Source of the DNA: Streptococcus oralis
GTDB lineage: Bacteria; Bacillota; Bacilli; Lactobacillales; Streptococcaceae
DNA: 64,000 nucleotides
NCBI RefSeq assembly: GCF_004127215.1
Contig: NZ_QEWJ01000003.1
Span: 62,001 to 126,000 of the forward strand
Direction of reading: 5' to 3'
This document shows positions 55,199 to 64,000 of the stretch, one piece after another. A model generated the notes under the pieces. It searched no databases. It was not told the origin of the DNA and saw only the letters and a list, made by a program, of their open reading frames with translations. Numbering within the stretch: position 1 is the first letter of the stretch; each line of letters opens with the position of its first letter. Position numbers and translations under genes: made by a program.

Positions 55199-55204
55199 TC
55201 TTAT

Positions 55205-57730
55205 TTATTCTTTTTCTTTCTTGTCAGAAGCATTCGCTTCTAAATTTGAATCTTGTTTAGGTTGTTCAACAATAGAGGAATTAGCTTCTTGTTTCTTTTC
55301 TGACTGATCTGCTTCGTCATTGACAGCAGCAACAGCCTGTCTCCAAATGCCTTCCTCGTTTACCTTATAACCATCCGGTGTGGTGGCATTTTTCAACAAG
55401 GAACCATCTGTTTGGAAATAGTACCAATTACCGTCAAGCCGTTTCCAACCAGTCTGCATAGCTCCTGATTCATCAAAGTAATAATGATCACCATTTACTT
55501 TATGAAGGCCAACCAACATGATGCCATCTTCATGATTGAGATAATACCAGACTCCTTTATCCTTTATCCAACCTGTCTTCATAGCTCCACTTGCTTCAAA
55601 GTAACGATAATGATTATCAAACCATTTCCAGCCTGTTTGCATAGCTCCTGATGCACTAAAGTAATACTGCTTACCATCTACTTGTTGGAAACCGACCAAC
55701 ATGGTACCTTCCTGATCTTCAAGATAATACCATGTTCCTTGTTCTTTCAGCCAACCGGTCTTCATAGCCCCTGAGTCAGCGTAGTAATGCCAGTGTTTAT
55801 CAAGCCACTGCCAGCCTGTTTGCATGGCACCGCTGGTATTCAAATAGTAACGAGAACCATTGATTTCTTTTTTTCCGGTTTGCATAATACCATCTTGGCT
55901 TAGGTAATACCATTTCTCATTATCCTTAATCCAGCCTGTTTTCATAGCGCCTGAGTTCGCATAGTAATACCAATTATTCTCTAGCCATTTCCAGCCTGTT
56001 TGCATAGCACCACTAGCATTCAAATAGTAACGAACACCATTGATTTCTTGTTTTCCAGTGAGCATGATACCATCTTTATTCAGATAATACCAAGTATCTT
56101 GATCCTTGATCCAGCCTGTTTGCATGGCGCCTGAGTTCGCAAAATAGTTCCAGTGACCATCAATAAAGGCCCAACTCGTTTGCATGACGCCTTCTTGATT
56201 AAAGTAGTAAGTGGTTCCGTTGATGTTCTTTTTACCGACAGTCCGAAGACCATCTTCGTCATAGAAATACCAATCTGAGGAAATCTTTTGCCAAGTTGAA
56301 GGCTTACCAGCTGTTTGTAGTGCTCCACTGTCTGCAAAGAACATCTTCTTTCCATTAAAGACTTGATGTCCTGTTAGCATCTTCCCATCTGCTGCAAAGA
56401 GATATTTATTCCCTCCAATTTCAGAGAGTTCACTAAATCGTCTAGCACCATTTGATTGGATATAATACCAAAAGCCATTCAGCTTGAACCAACCACCTGT
56501 TTGCATTTTACCATTTGAGTTGAGATAGTAATCATTCCCCTTAGCATTTTCTCCCCAATCATCATTAAGGTGAAGCCAACGGCCTGCCTGCATTTGCCCT
56601 TTTCCATTAAAGAAGTAAGTGGCTCCGTCAATCTCTCTCCAACCGATAGCCATTTCCCCATCACGTAAACGATATTTCCAGTAACCACCTTCTTGATACC
56701 ATTTTTCGTCAACTACGGGGATGTCTGGGAAGAGATTAGAAACATTAGCAAATCCTTTATCGCTAATATCAAAAACAGTTGCATCCTGAGTTTGACTAGA
56801 AGCTCTGAGAACTTGAATATTTTTCTTTTGGAGATATTCTCTGGTTGAAGCAACATTAATGTCACCTCCAGTTGTTTGAATAATCATCTTTGGCGATAGG
56901 TTTTCAAGAAAATTAATCGTATTTGAAATTGTCGCATCATAATGATGGTTCCATTTCATCATATCAACCTTACCAATAACAGGACCTAACTTATCTTCTG
57001 CTCCTTCTGCGTTATCCAAATCTCCACCAAGATAGATTCTCTTTCCTGCCACAGTCACCACTGAAACGATTGAGTTTGAGTTATCATCTCGAACTTTTTT
57101 CAGGTTACCGTCAGCATCATATTCATTTTTATAATTATAGAGTTGGATATCCATATCACCTAATTTAAAGTGACTATCCTCATCTGTAATATTCTGAATC
57201 AGAGTAACTCCTCGTTTTTGTGCGGCTCTCAAAGCATTATCGTAATTAAAAAGATTATCCCAGAGTCCCCAGTGTGAGGTAATCCGTTCATCTGAATATT
57301 TTTTCAAATAAAACTTATCAACCTGGTAACGATTAAGTATTTCGTCCGCTCCACCAATATGGTCACTATGTACATGGGTTCCCAAAATAAAATCTAATTT
57401 TTTAACACCAATCTGATCAAGATGGCGAATCAAACGGTCTTCCAAGACTTGATAATTTCTCATGGAAATTCCCCAGCGGCTTGGATAGCGTGGGTCACTC
57501 CCATCAGGAAAGTCATAATCTTCCCCCATATCAATCAAGGCATAATGACCATTGCTTTCCAGAAGGATAGCATCACTCCCGGATTTTGCTTTAGTATTTA
57601 TGAAATGGATACGATTACCTGAACCAGCAGTAATGGTGTCTGCATCAACTTGTTGCGATAAACCAATCAACACAAAAAGGAAAGCAAATAAACTATAACT
57701 GACTGATTTAACTAATCTTTTATTCTTCAT
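55205..57730 (-). CDS. pce: Choline-binding phosphorylcholine esterase Pce/CbpE
   Basis: An 841-residue secreted surface enzyme. The signal peptide ends near VDA-DT (about residue 31). The metallo-beta-lactamase-like catalytic domain (residues 35-330) has THVHSDHIGG with two-Zn ligands, GGDLDNAEG and KWNHHYDATIS. It removes phosphorylcholine from teichoic acids. Twenty choline-binding repeats of about 20 residues follow (GW..NWYYY..GAMKT type) and then a charged tail of about 40 residues. I recall about ten repeats in the pneumococcal protein. The ATG at 57730 has GGAG 8 bases upstream. Confidence 0.92.
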   Translation of the reverse strand: MKNKRLVKSVSYSLFAFLFVLIGLSQQVDADTITAGSGNRIHFINTKAKSGSDAILLESNGHYALIDMGEDYDFPDGSDPRYPSRWGISMRNYQVLEDRLIRHLDQIGVKKLDFILGTHVHSDHIGGADEILNRYQVDKFYLKKYSDERITSHWGLWDNLFNYDNALRAAQKRGVTLIQNITDEDSHFKLGDMDIQLYNYKNEYDADGNLKKVRDDNSNSIVSVVTVAGKRIYLGGDLDNAEGAEDKLGPVIGKVDMMKWNHHYDATISNTINFLENLSPKMIIQTTGGDINVASTREYLQKKNIQVLRASSQTQDATVFDISDKGFANVSNLFPDIPVVDEKWYQEGGYWKYRLRDGEMAIGWREIDGATYFFNGKGQMQAGRWLHLNDDWGENAKGNDYYLNSNGKMQTGGWFKLNGFWYYIQSNGARRFSELSEIGGNKYLFAADGKMLTGHQVFNGKKMFFADSGALQTAGKPSTWQKISSDWYFYDEDGLRTVGKKNINGTTYYFNQEGVMQTSWAFIDGHWNYFANSGAMQTGWIKDQDTWYYLNKDGIMLTGKQEINGVRYYLNASGAMQTGWKWLENNWYYYANSGAMKTGWIKDNEKWYYLSQDGIMQTGKKEINGSRYYLNTSGAMQTGWQWLDKHWHYYADSGAMKTGWLKEQGTWYYLEDQEGTMLVGFQQVDGKQYYFSASGAMQTGWKWFDNHYRYFEASGAMKTGWIKDKGVWYYLNHEDGIMLVGLHKVNGDHYYFDESGAMQTGWKRLDGNWYYFQTDGSLLKNATTPDGYKVNEEGIWRQAVAAVNDEADQSEKKQEANSSIVEQPKQDSNLEANASDKKEKE
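55385..56690 (-). repeat. Choline-binding repeat array of Pce
   Basis: Twenty consecutive repeats by eye, from GWREIDGATYFFNGKGQMQA to GWKRLDGNWYYFQTDGSLLK. The inner part shows a higher-order period of about four repeats (GWIKD.. , G.KEINGxRYYLN.., GW.WL..). Confidence 0.85.
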
Positions 57731-57766
57731 CTTGAACACTCCTTTCTCGATGAAAACAATCTCTTA

Positions 57767-58579
57767 CTAATCAATCCAATAATTCTTATCAGTTCCTGGA
57801 ACCTGTTGTTCAACAGGTGGTGGAGTCATATAATCTGATCCAAATTCGTAGACAAGAATTTCATGGTATTTTCTCGGAACTTTCACTACGATGTTTTCGT
57901 ATGGCATATCAATCAGATCATAGAGCCATTCTTTTTTGATTCCCTCTGGAAAACTTGGATCAAATATCGTACAGGTAAGATCTGTAGCTTGATTTACACT
58001 ATATTTCAAAGCAAGATTCTCTAATTTTTGATTCCAAGTTTGTGGAGAACTTAGGCGAAAAATAGCCGATCCAATATAGCGAGGCAGATTTTTTACCCCC
58101 CCATTTTCTAATTTAATTCCTTTGAAATTCAAAGAAGAAAGGCGGACAAAGTGTTTATAGAGCTTCATTTTCTTACAATCACTTTCCTCCGTCACGACAC
58201 CATCGTATGGAAAAATGTCAACGCAAGTTCCCAATACGACTGTCGGGTCCAGAAGATTGGCATCTCTACGTGTTCTAATGTCATGAACACGCATATAACT
58301 GTAAGGATAGCCTTTTGTTTCTCTAAATGAAATCAATTTATAGTAAGGATGATTCTCATTTTTTAAAACCTTATAAAGCTTTTCAAATTCATCACGCGCC
58401 AAGGAAATATCCGTATCATCATCCCAAGGGATAAATCCTTTATGGCGAACAGCTCCTAGTAAGGTTCCAAAATCAATAAAATATTTAATCTGATGCTGTT
58501 CACATAGTTCATGTAGATACTTTAAAATATCCAACTCCACTTGTTTTATTTCTTCAAGACTTAAAACTCTCTCAGACAT
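57767..58579 (-). CDS. LicD-family phosphocholine transferase-like protein
   Basis: A 270-residue LicD/FKRP-type nucleotidyltransferase-fold protein. The core motif GTLLGAVRHKGFIPWDDDTDISL lies at residues 37-59; the Asp residues bind metal. LicD enzymes transfer phosphocholine from CDP-choline, or other phosphate-linked groups, to teichoic or capsular sugars. It is between the polymerase-LicD fusion and pce, with 42 and 36 bp gaps, in one minus-strand operon. Confidence 0.88.
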   Translation of the reverse strand: MSERVLSLEEIKQVELDILKYLHELCEQHQIKYFIDFGTLLGAVRHKGFIPWDDDTDISLARDEFEKLYKVLKNENHPYYKLISFRETKGYPYSYMRVHDIRTRRDANLLDPTVVLGTCVDIFPYDGVVTEESDCKKMKLYKHFVRLSSLNFKGIKLENGGVKNLPRYIGSAIFRLSSPQTWNQKLENLALKYSVNQATDLTCTIFDPSFPEGIKKEWLYDLIDMPYENIVVKVPRKYHEILVYEFGSDYMTPPPVEQQVPGTDKNYWID

Positions 58580-58621
58580 ACTTTCTATTCTCCTAATTTT
58601 GACTAATTTTTTAAACGATTT

Positions 58622-60796
58622 TTAACTGCGATTTGCTTGCTTAGAACTTTTAGTGATTTTCCACAGTTTGAAATCATGGTGAGATACTCTCTGTTCAAGA
58701 GGGGGCAATTGCATGTAATCCCCATAGTCAGAGGTCAAAATTTCATGGTAGTGTTTTGGAATCATAAACTCCTTACCTTCAAATGTTCCCACAATCACTT
58801 GTTCTAACCACTCACGTTTCCAAACTGGCTTATTCATATCCTTGTAAATCAAATAGTCAACTTGCTCATAGTCAGCAACTGCTCTAGATTTAGCAAGCTC
58901 ATCAATTTGCTCAACATACTTATTCGTATTTGTAAAATAGAAAATGACAACAGAGATATAACGGATCAAAGAATTTAGTAGACTTTTCGTGTTGGTAATT
59001 CCTTTAAAAGTGTAACAACTCAATTGACGTTTCTTTATGAGTTTCGTCATCTTGTTTTTAAAGTCCGCATCATCTTCATAACCATCTACAGGGAAAATAT
59101 CCACATAGATTCCCATATTTGAATCAATTCGTACATCTTCTTCTAGCAAGTAGGTATGGTTATCCTGCACTTTCATAAAAGGATAGACATAGTTGAGATT
59201 ATTTTTATAAGACATGACTTCATAACGTTCATCAGGATGAGCGATGAGGTAATCTTGTAGTTTCTCATAGTCTTCTCTTAGCATGCAAATATCCATATCA
59301 TCGTCCCAAGGGATAAAACCTTTATGGCGAACCGCACCAATTAGACTTCCATATGCTAGGAAATACTTGACACCAATTTTCTGACAAACCTCATGAATGT
59401 ACTCCATGATTCCAAGTTCCATCTCTTGAATTTCACTGACATCTGTTACTTCTTGATACCGAACTCCTTCATCCCGTTTGCAAACCACTAGTCCATAACC
59501 AATTGCTAACCAGAAGATGATATTAATAAAGTTGGTTGAATACATAATCTGACTCTCAAATAATTGACCAAACAAGATACCAAAGAAAAGGATCATAATC
59601 AATTTATCAGTATTTTTCTTGGAAACAATCAAATACGTTAAAAAGCGCTTGATGACATAAGCCAGTATAAGAAGGAAGGATACCAAGCCTAGAACTCCCG
59701 AACTGACAAATATAGTCACAAAAATGTTATGGAAATTCCCACCGATAAGGGAGTTTTGAATCTCGAATTTACTGAAATATTCTGTATAGTAATCTGGAAC
59801 ATTCCGTACACCATAACCAAAAATTGGTTTGGCACTGCCCATCTTGATGGCGTTTTTCCAAATATAGGTTCTACCACTTGGTGTTGTTTCAATCAGATGG
59901 AGTTCACCATTCTTCTTGGTAACAGACGAATCTGTCTCAGCGTAGGACTGTCCTTTGTTTAAGTCAAAAACAGTCGCAGTTTCAGATGCGATATAGATTG
60001 AGGTCGCATAGCTTAATCCAATGTTGGTTGCAGTAATAAGCAAACCAGCAACTATAAAAGTGAGGAATCGTTTAACGATACTTCCTCTAGTAGCAAAGAA
60101 ACTATAGAGTCCAATCATGAGAAGTAAAGAAAGTAAGGCTCCTCGACTTTGCATCGTAGCGAAGTAAACGAATTGAATCACATTGTTCAGTTTTAGATAA
60201 ACAGAATATTTACTTCCTTTATGGATCAAATACATAGCCAAAATAATGCTAATGTATGAAAATATCGCACTAGCATTAGGATTAACAATCCCCCACAGAC
60301 GTCCATTCATGACACCATAGTAATAAGATTGCTCGCCAATCTTAAATAGGATAAGGACTCTACTTACCAATAAACCAAACGCAAAAATTGCTGAAGAAAA
60401 AGATACAATTTGAACCGTATAGGCAATCCAGTCAAATAATTTTTTAAGTTGCCCTGATTGTAACATGGTAAATAATAAAACATAGGTTACCATGAAGAGG
60501 ATTTCAATCACATTTCCAATCAAATGTCCGGAACGATTGAAAATAGCAGATAGCAGATGGCTTCCAGCTAAGAGTCCAAATAAGGATAGAAATTTGCGAT
60601 CTACTGTAATCTGTTTCCACTTAAACAACAGTGTGTAGCAAATATAAAGTACAACAATCGCTGACAATCCCTTATAGATTGGATTTGCTGCCTTATAAAC
60701 TAGTGAACTCATACTTAAAATCGAAATGAAAACAAATAGATATGAAATCCATAATTTTGATTTTTCAAAGTATTCATCCATTTTTGAAAAATTCAT
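58622..60796 (-). CDS. Fusion of O-antigen polymerase/ligase-like membrane domain and LicD domain
   Basis: A 724-residue protein. Residues 1-440 have about 11-12 hydrophobic helices and the large extracellular loop (YTEYFSKFEIQNSLIGGNFHN near 345) of Wzy/WaaL-type proteins. Residues about 455-724 are a complete LicD domain (YGSLIGAVRHKGFIPWDDDM, then VDIFPVDGYEDDADF). The ORF is continuous with no sign of a misjoin. It may polymerise or ligate a glycan and decorate it at the membrane. GGAG lies 6 bases before the ATG at 60796. Operon with LicD and GT2 genes. Confidence 0.85.
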   Translation of the reverse strand: MNFSKMDEYFEKSKLWISYLFVFISILSMSSLVYKAANPIYKGLSAIVVLYICYTLLFKWKQITVDRKFLSLFGLLAGSHLLSAIFNRSGHLIGNVIEILFMVTYVLLFTMLQSGQLKKLFDWIAYTVQIVSFSSAIFAFGLLVSRVLILFKIGEQSYYYGVMNGRLWGIVNPNASAIFSYISIILAMYLIHKGSKYSVYLKLNNVIQFVYFATMQSRGALLSLLLMIGLYSFFATRGSIVKRFLTFIVAGLLITATNIGLSYATSIYIASETATVFDLNKGQSYAETDSSVTKKNGELHLIETTPSGRTYIWKNAIKMGSAKPIFGYGVRNVPDYYTEYFSKFEIQNSLIGGNFHNIFVTIFVSSGVLGLVSFLLILAYVIKRFLTYLIVSKKNTDKLIMILFFGILFGQLFESQIMYSTNFINIIFWLAIGYGLVVCKRDEGVRYQEVTDVSEIQEMELGIMEYIHEVCQKIGVKYFLAYGSLIGAVRHKGFIPWDDDMDICMLREDYEKLQDYLIAHPDERYEVMSYKNNLNYVYPFMKVQDNHTYLLEEDVRIDSNMGIYVDIFPVDGYEDDADFKNKMTKLIKKRQLSCYTFKGITNTKSLLNSLIRYISVVIFYFTNTNKYVEQIDELAKSRAVADYEQVDYLIYKDMNKPVWKREWLEQVIVGTFEGKEFMIPKHYHEILTSDYGDYMQLPPLEQRVSHHDFKLWKITKSSKQANRS

Positions 60797-60817
60797 TTTC
60801 AACTCCTTCTCATAATA

Positions 60818-61789
60818 TTAGTTTCTTAACCCAACAATTTTCTTATACATCCATGGAGAAAATACAAGTGATAGAACTGCTATCTTGCGAAATGTAGTGA
60901 AATAAGCATCCTTCCAAATTTCGTGTCGATGCTGAACAATCCAAGACCTCAACTCAGCTTTCTCCTTTTGATACTGTTCAGATGAAGTAAAGATAATTTT
61001 ATCGTAAACTGTGATATATGACCAACGTTCTCTATTTTTTAATTCAGGTTTTAAATCAGGAAAGGCTTGTGATACTTTAGCGATTATGTGCTTATAAACT
61101 TCTATCGTGTCAAATACATGCTGATTAACAGATGTTGTCGCACTTCCCTCACGATGATCATAATAATAAATTGGTTTGTCAATAAATACGCTACTGCATC
61201 TTGTCTTTAGTAGCAATTCAGTTAAGAACAAGGCATCTTCAGCTAGGTGATAATCTGTATTAAACTTTTCATCCGCTAACAGATCTCTCTTAAACAGTTT
61301 TGCGACAGGAAAAAATGACGTCCTAGTGGTCATCAGTAATTCCTTCATGGTTTCTTCTGTTGACCAGATTTCTTTTCTTCCAGAATGAGGAGGTAAATCT
61401 GTCACAATTCCATTTTTAATATGGTGCAGAGGAGCGATTGTAAATCCTACGGTCTCCTCATCATCAACTGCACCAATCAAGGTTTCCAGATAGTCTTTCG
61501 TAACGAAATCATCGCTATCAATAAAGGTGATCCAAGCACCCGTCGCTAGCTGAATTCCTGTATTTCTCGCATTTGAAACTCCAGCATTTTCGATATGATA
61601 AACCTTGATATTCTCATACTGAGATGCTAAGTAATCACAGATCTTTCCGCTGAAGTCGGTAGAACCATCATTGATTAGGATTAACTCAAAATAGGCATAC
61701 GTCTGTTGAAGAATCGACTCCACACATCGCTCCAGATAGGCTTCTACATTGTAGACCGGAACGATAACGCTTATTTTTTCTCCCATCAT
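60818..61789 (-). CDS. GT2-family glycosyltransferase
   Basis: A 323-residue GT-A enzyme: KISVIVPVYNVEAYLERCVE at the N-terminus, LINDGSTD near 39 and TFIDSDDFVT near 91 (metal-binding DxD), then FNTDYHLAEDALF with the catalytic Asp/Glu. It adds a sugar to a lipid-linked or surface polymer. Two ATGs (61789 and 61786) are adjacent; the stop of the LicD gene overlaps them (ATGA), so translation is coupled. Confidence 0.88.
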   Translation of the reverse strand: MMGEKISVIVPVYNVEAYLERCVESILQQTYAYFELILINDGSTDFSGKICDYLASQYENIKVYHIENAGVSNARNTGIQLATGAWITFIDSDDFVTKDYLETLIGAVDDEETVGFTIAPLHHIKNGIVTDLPPHSGRKEIWSTEETMKELLMTTRTSFFPVAKLFKRDLLADEKFNTDYHLAEDALFLTELLLKTRCSSVFIDKPIYYYDHREGSATTSVNQHVFDTIEVYKHIIAKVSQAFPDLKPELKNRERWSYITVYDKIIFTSSEQYQKEKAELRSWIVQHRHEIWKDAYFTTFRKIAVLSLVFSPWMYKKIVGLRN

Positions 61790-62622
61790 GCTCCGTATTC
61801 TCCCTTGTACTCTGTGTAACTCTTGTCCATGTCTGCTATGATGGCATCATGATGCGGTACTTGCTTATCCGCTGGTGGTGGCGTCATATAATCCCCAAAA
61901 GCAGTGCTGAGATAGGCATCATAGCCGACTGGGATGGGCATCTCAGTATCTTCAAATGGCAAGAAGAGATTGTCTTCAAAGGATGCGATTGGGTACTTGT
62001 TTCGCATGTAGCCAGGACCTGAGCATAATTCCGTAATGCCATCGCTCTCAGCTAGACTGTACTTGGTCATTTCTTTCTCAGCTTTTTTCCAAATGCGATA
62101 ACGTAGACCTTTGGGAGTCAAACCGAGTAAAATGCGACTCCCCCATTTCATGATAGCACCATGCTTTTCTGGAATAGTTTGGGCGCAAAAGAGTGAATAA
62201 ATCAAGGCCCAGCGGACTTGTTTCTTACGTTCAGCTGGATTTTTCGGATAATAATCTAAAGGTAAAATATCCAAGGCTAAACCGTGTGGCAAATCCAAAT
62301 CCTGCTGATAAGGCTTGATACAGGTCGTTTCCTTATCTCGAATGGTAATAAAAAGGTTCCGATCGACAAAATCCTTCTTGCTTTTTGAAAGAAAATAACG
62401 CTCATCTGCATAACGAGGCCATAATTCTGCCAACTTTTCATAGTCCTTGCGAGGCATAAAAAAATCTAAGTCATCATCCCAAGGAATGAAACCCTTATTA
62501 CGAAGGGCACCGATAGCTCCTCCACCACAGAGATAGCACAACAAATCATGTTCTTTACAAAATGCGACGAAATATTCAGCCATTTCCAGACTACGAGCCT
62601 GAATCGCTTTCAAATCACTCAT
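61786..62622 (-). CDS. LicD-family protein, first gene of the surface-polymer operon
   Basis: A 278-residue LicD protein with GGGAIGALRNKGFIPWDDDLDFFM at residues 36-59, PHGLALDILPLDYY near 109 and DAYLSTAFGDYMTPP near the C-terminus. It is more divergent than the other two LicD domains here, so it may have another acceptor. AGAGGAG lies 5 bases before the ATG. It starts the operon LicD, GT2, polymerase-LicD, LicD, pce. Confidence 0.87.
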   Translation of the reverse strand: MSDLKAIQARSLEMAEYFVAFCKEHDLLCYLCGGGAIGALRNKGFIPWDDDLDFFMPRKDYEKLAELWPRYADERYFLSKSKKDFVDRNLFITIRDKETTCIKPYQQDLDLPHGLALDILPLDYYPKNPAERKKQVRWALIYSLFCAQTIPEKHGAIMKWGSRILLGLTPKGLRYRIWKKAEKEMTKYSLAESDGITELCSGPGYMRNKYPIASFEDNLFLPFEDTEMPIPVGYDAYLSTAFGDYMTPPPADKQVPHHDAIIADMDKSYTEYKGEYGA

Positions 62623-62661
62623 GTCTCTCCTCTTCTGTCCAATAACGAGTTATATCGTTTT

Positions 62662-62670
62662 ATTATACCA
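62662..62670 (-). promoter_or_regulatory. Extended -10 promoter of the licD-pce operon
   Basis: Minus strand TGGTATAAT, about 40 bp before the first LicD gene; no good -35. Confidence 0.6.
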
Positions 62671-62702
62671 TAAAAAAGCCTTAAAAATCCATCAGATACC
62701 GT

Positions 62703-62755
62703 AAAAATCAAAGCTTCATCTACTCTTTTTATTAGTGAATAAAGCTTTGATTTTT
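62703..62755 (-). terminator. Terminator of the LCP gene
   Basis: AAAAATCAAAGCTT pairs with AAGCTTTGATTTTT over a 25-base loop, with Ts on both strands. It lies just after the LCP stop. Confidence 0.7.
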
Positions 62756-62768
62756 ATTTATATACATC

Positions 62769-64000
62769 TTATCTCATTCCCATTTGGGCGAGTTTAGTCC
62801 GGTATTTGTTTTGGTCGACAAGTAGACCTTGTCCTCCGTAGACATCATAAGCGTCTACCCAATCGCCAAGTTCTGGCACCGTCAACCTTTCAATACCATT
62901 CTGTGCGCCTTCGATAACTGACAAACCATTGGTCAATAAGAAGCTATACGGTAGATTGGTTGAAGTCATTCCAAAGACCTTTCCAAGCGCCTCTGAACCT
63001 GTAAAGAGTTTGGTCGGGTCTTTGATTTGCTCAAGAACAGCTGACATGACCTGCTGTTGACGTTTGGTACGGCCATAGTCTCCTTCATCATCATCACGGA
63101 AGCGGGCGTAGTTAAGCAAGGTTGAGCCATTCATTTGTTGCTTGCCAGCACGAATCGTTTGAGTTGGCGACTCTGTTTCTGTTGCATGAAGATCATCTCC
63201 AACTGCAACTTCTGTCAGAGACTGACCATTCAATGTTGAGAATTGAGCATCGATGGCCACCCCATCAGGAAATAGAGTATCAATAGCAGTTGCAAAGGCC
63301 TGAAAATCCACTAGAGCATAATACTTAATGTTCAAATCAAAGTTATCTTTTAAAACCTTGCGAACCATTTCTGCTCCTTTTTGTCCCTCCTGCTCCCCAA
63401 GTTCATAGGCTACGTTGAGTTTGTTATCCCTCTGCTTCTTTCCATTCACAATCTGGCTGTAGCCATCAATATAGACTAGGTTGTCACGCATGAAGCTGAC
63501 TAGCTTGATCTTCTTATCTGATCCGCTAACGTTTAGTACCATGATCGTGTCAGTACGGGTCTCTGCACTATTTTGACCGATACGGCCATCTGTTCCCATG
63601 ACTAGGATGTTCACACCATCTTTGGTATCCTGACCATTAAAGACCTCTACTTGAGCTGCCTTGGCGTCAGCTGGCTTATTGCTAGTAGTTGCCGACTGGA
63701 AACCTCTAAGGAACATAATAATCATGCCCGCAGCCACACAGGTTATCAACAGTAAAAGCCAAATTAGAACTCGTTTAAAAAATCTTCTTGGTTTCTTCTT
63801 TTTTACTTCTGGAAGAGAGGAAAATTTCTGATGTCTATTCGAGCGACTTTGATTGGAATATTGTGGAATTCCAATGTCCTTCCCTAGATTTTTTTCCCTT
63901 TCATTAGAGGGTAATTCGCCGTCCATTTTTCTTTTCAGATAGTCAAATTCTCTCTTTTCTCTGTCATTTAGGTAATGAATATTCTTAAAAAGGTAGTCAT
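62769..64000 (-). CDS. LytR-CpsA-Psr (LCP) family protein, 5' end outside the window
   Basis: At least 410 codons. A cytoplasmic N-terminal tail is followed by one transmembrane helix (VLIWLLLLITCVAAGMIIMF) and the LCP domain: NILVMGTDGR, TRTDTIMVLN, SFMRDNLVYI, FRDDDEGDYGRTKRQQ hold the conserved Asp/Arg residues that bind polyprenyl phosphate. LCP enzymes attach teichoic acid or capsule to peptidoglycan. A Met at 63926 is in frame, but the frame stays open to the edge (reading DYLFKNIHYLNDREKREFDYL), so the real start is beyond 64000. Next to LicD genes, which fits surface-polymer assembly. Confidence 0.9.
   Translation of the reverse strand, partial: DYLFKNIHYLNDREKREFDYLKRKMDGELPSNEREKNLGKDIGIPQYSNQSRSNRHQKFSSLPEVKKKKPRRFFKRVLIWLLLLITCVAAGMIIMFLRGFQSATTSNKPADAKAAQVEVFNGQDTKDGVNILVMGTDGRIGQNSAETRTDTIMVLNVSGSDKKIKLVSFMRDNLVYIDGYSQIVNGKKQRDNKLNVAYELGEQEGQKGAEMVRKVLKDNFDLNIKYYALVDFQAFATAIDTLFPDGVAIDAQFSTLNGQSLTEVAVGDDLHATETESPTQTIRAGKQQMNGSTLLNYARFRDDDEGDYGRTKRQQQVMSAVLEQIKDPTKLFTGSEALGKVFGMTSTNLPYSFLLTNGLSVIEGAQNGIERLTVPELGDWVDAYDVYGGQGLLVDQNKYRTKLAQMGMR

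Noticed and set aside
1-64000. BOX or RUP intergenic repeats typical of pneumococcus
   Set aside because: None recognised in the intergenic gaps when read by eye; a profile search would be needed to exclude degenerate copies.

Overview
The window looks like a chromosome segment of a Mitis-group Streptococcus (S. mitis, S. pseudopneumoniae or S. pneumoniae). Protein content is typical of that group, and the gene order from the pst phosphate operon through rsmF, spx, hemW, lgt, hprK, rpsU, nagB and queA, and from rplL-rplJ to msrAB-thrB-hom, matches what I remember of pneumococcus. A choline-based cell surface (LicD enzymes and a choline-binding phosphorylcholine esterase) agrees with this. The esterase sits inside a LicD operon rather than where I recall it in S. 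pneumoniae, so S. mitis or a close relative is my preference. The species is an inference. I found no rRNA, tRNA, CRISPR array, prophage or intact insertion sequence.

Layout. 1-6653: small metabolic and regulatory units (AraC-type regulator cut by the window edge, MFS transporter, LacI-type regulator with a HAD phosphatase, acetolactate decarboxylase with a YhfC protease, and a divergent MocR-type regulator). 6673-12564: amino-acid-binding lipoprotein and the pstS-C-A-B-B-phoU operon. 12776-22920: housekeeping genes in several minus-strand operons, ending with rpsU. 23080-26324: S51 peptidase, a broken methyltransferase, nagB and queA. 26393-31544: membrane proteins and the ytqA/ytqB tRNA-modification pair. 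31777-35390: an orphan GtfA/GtfB glycosyltransferase pair with a DivIVA-like coiled-coil protein.

35391-43209 is an AT-rich defence island between that cluster and rplL. It holds a LlaGI-like type ISP restriction-modification enzyme split into two ORFs at an A7 tract, followed with almost no spacing by a membrane-anchored NUDIX protein and a CD-NTase, that is, a minimal CBASS anti-phage signalling pair. A tandem palindromic repeat lies in the predicted 5' leader of this operon and an interrupted small ORF follows it. This is the most interesting part of the window.

43393-53554: rplJ-rplL with its L10 leader, an MTA/SAH deaminase, a heterodimeric ABC exporter, msrAB, thrB-hom and mecA. 53677-64000: a surface-polymer region with a Wzx-type flippase on the plus strand facing a minus-strand operon of LicD, GT2 glycosyltransferase, a polymerase-LicD fusion, LicD and the phosphorylcholine esterase Pce with 20 choline-binding repeats. 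An LCP-family protein is cut by the window end.

Start sites were set by Shine-Dalgarno spacing and family N-termini, so several differ from the longest ORF. pstS and the Na+/H+ antiporter appear to use GTG, and the CD-NTase TTG.
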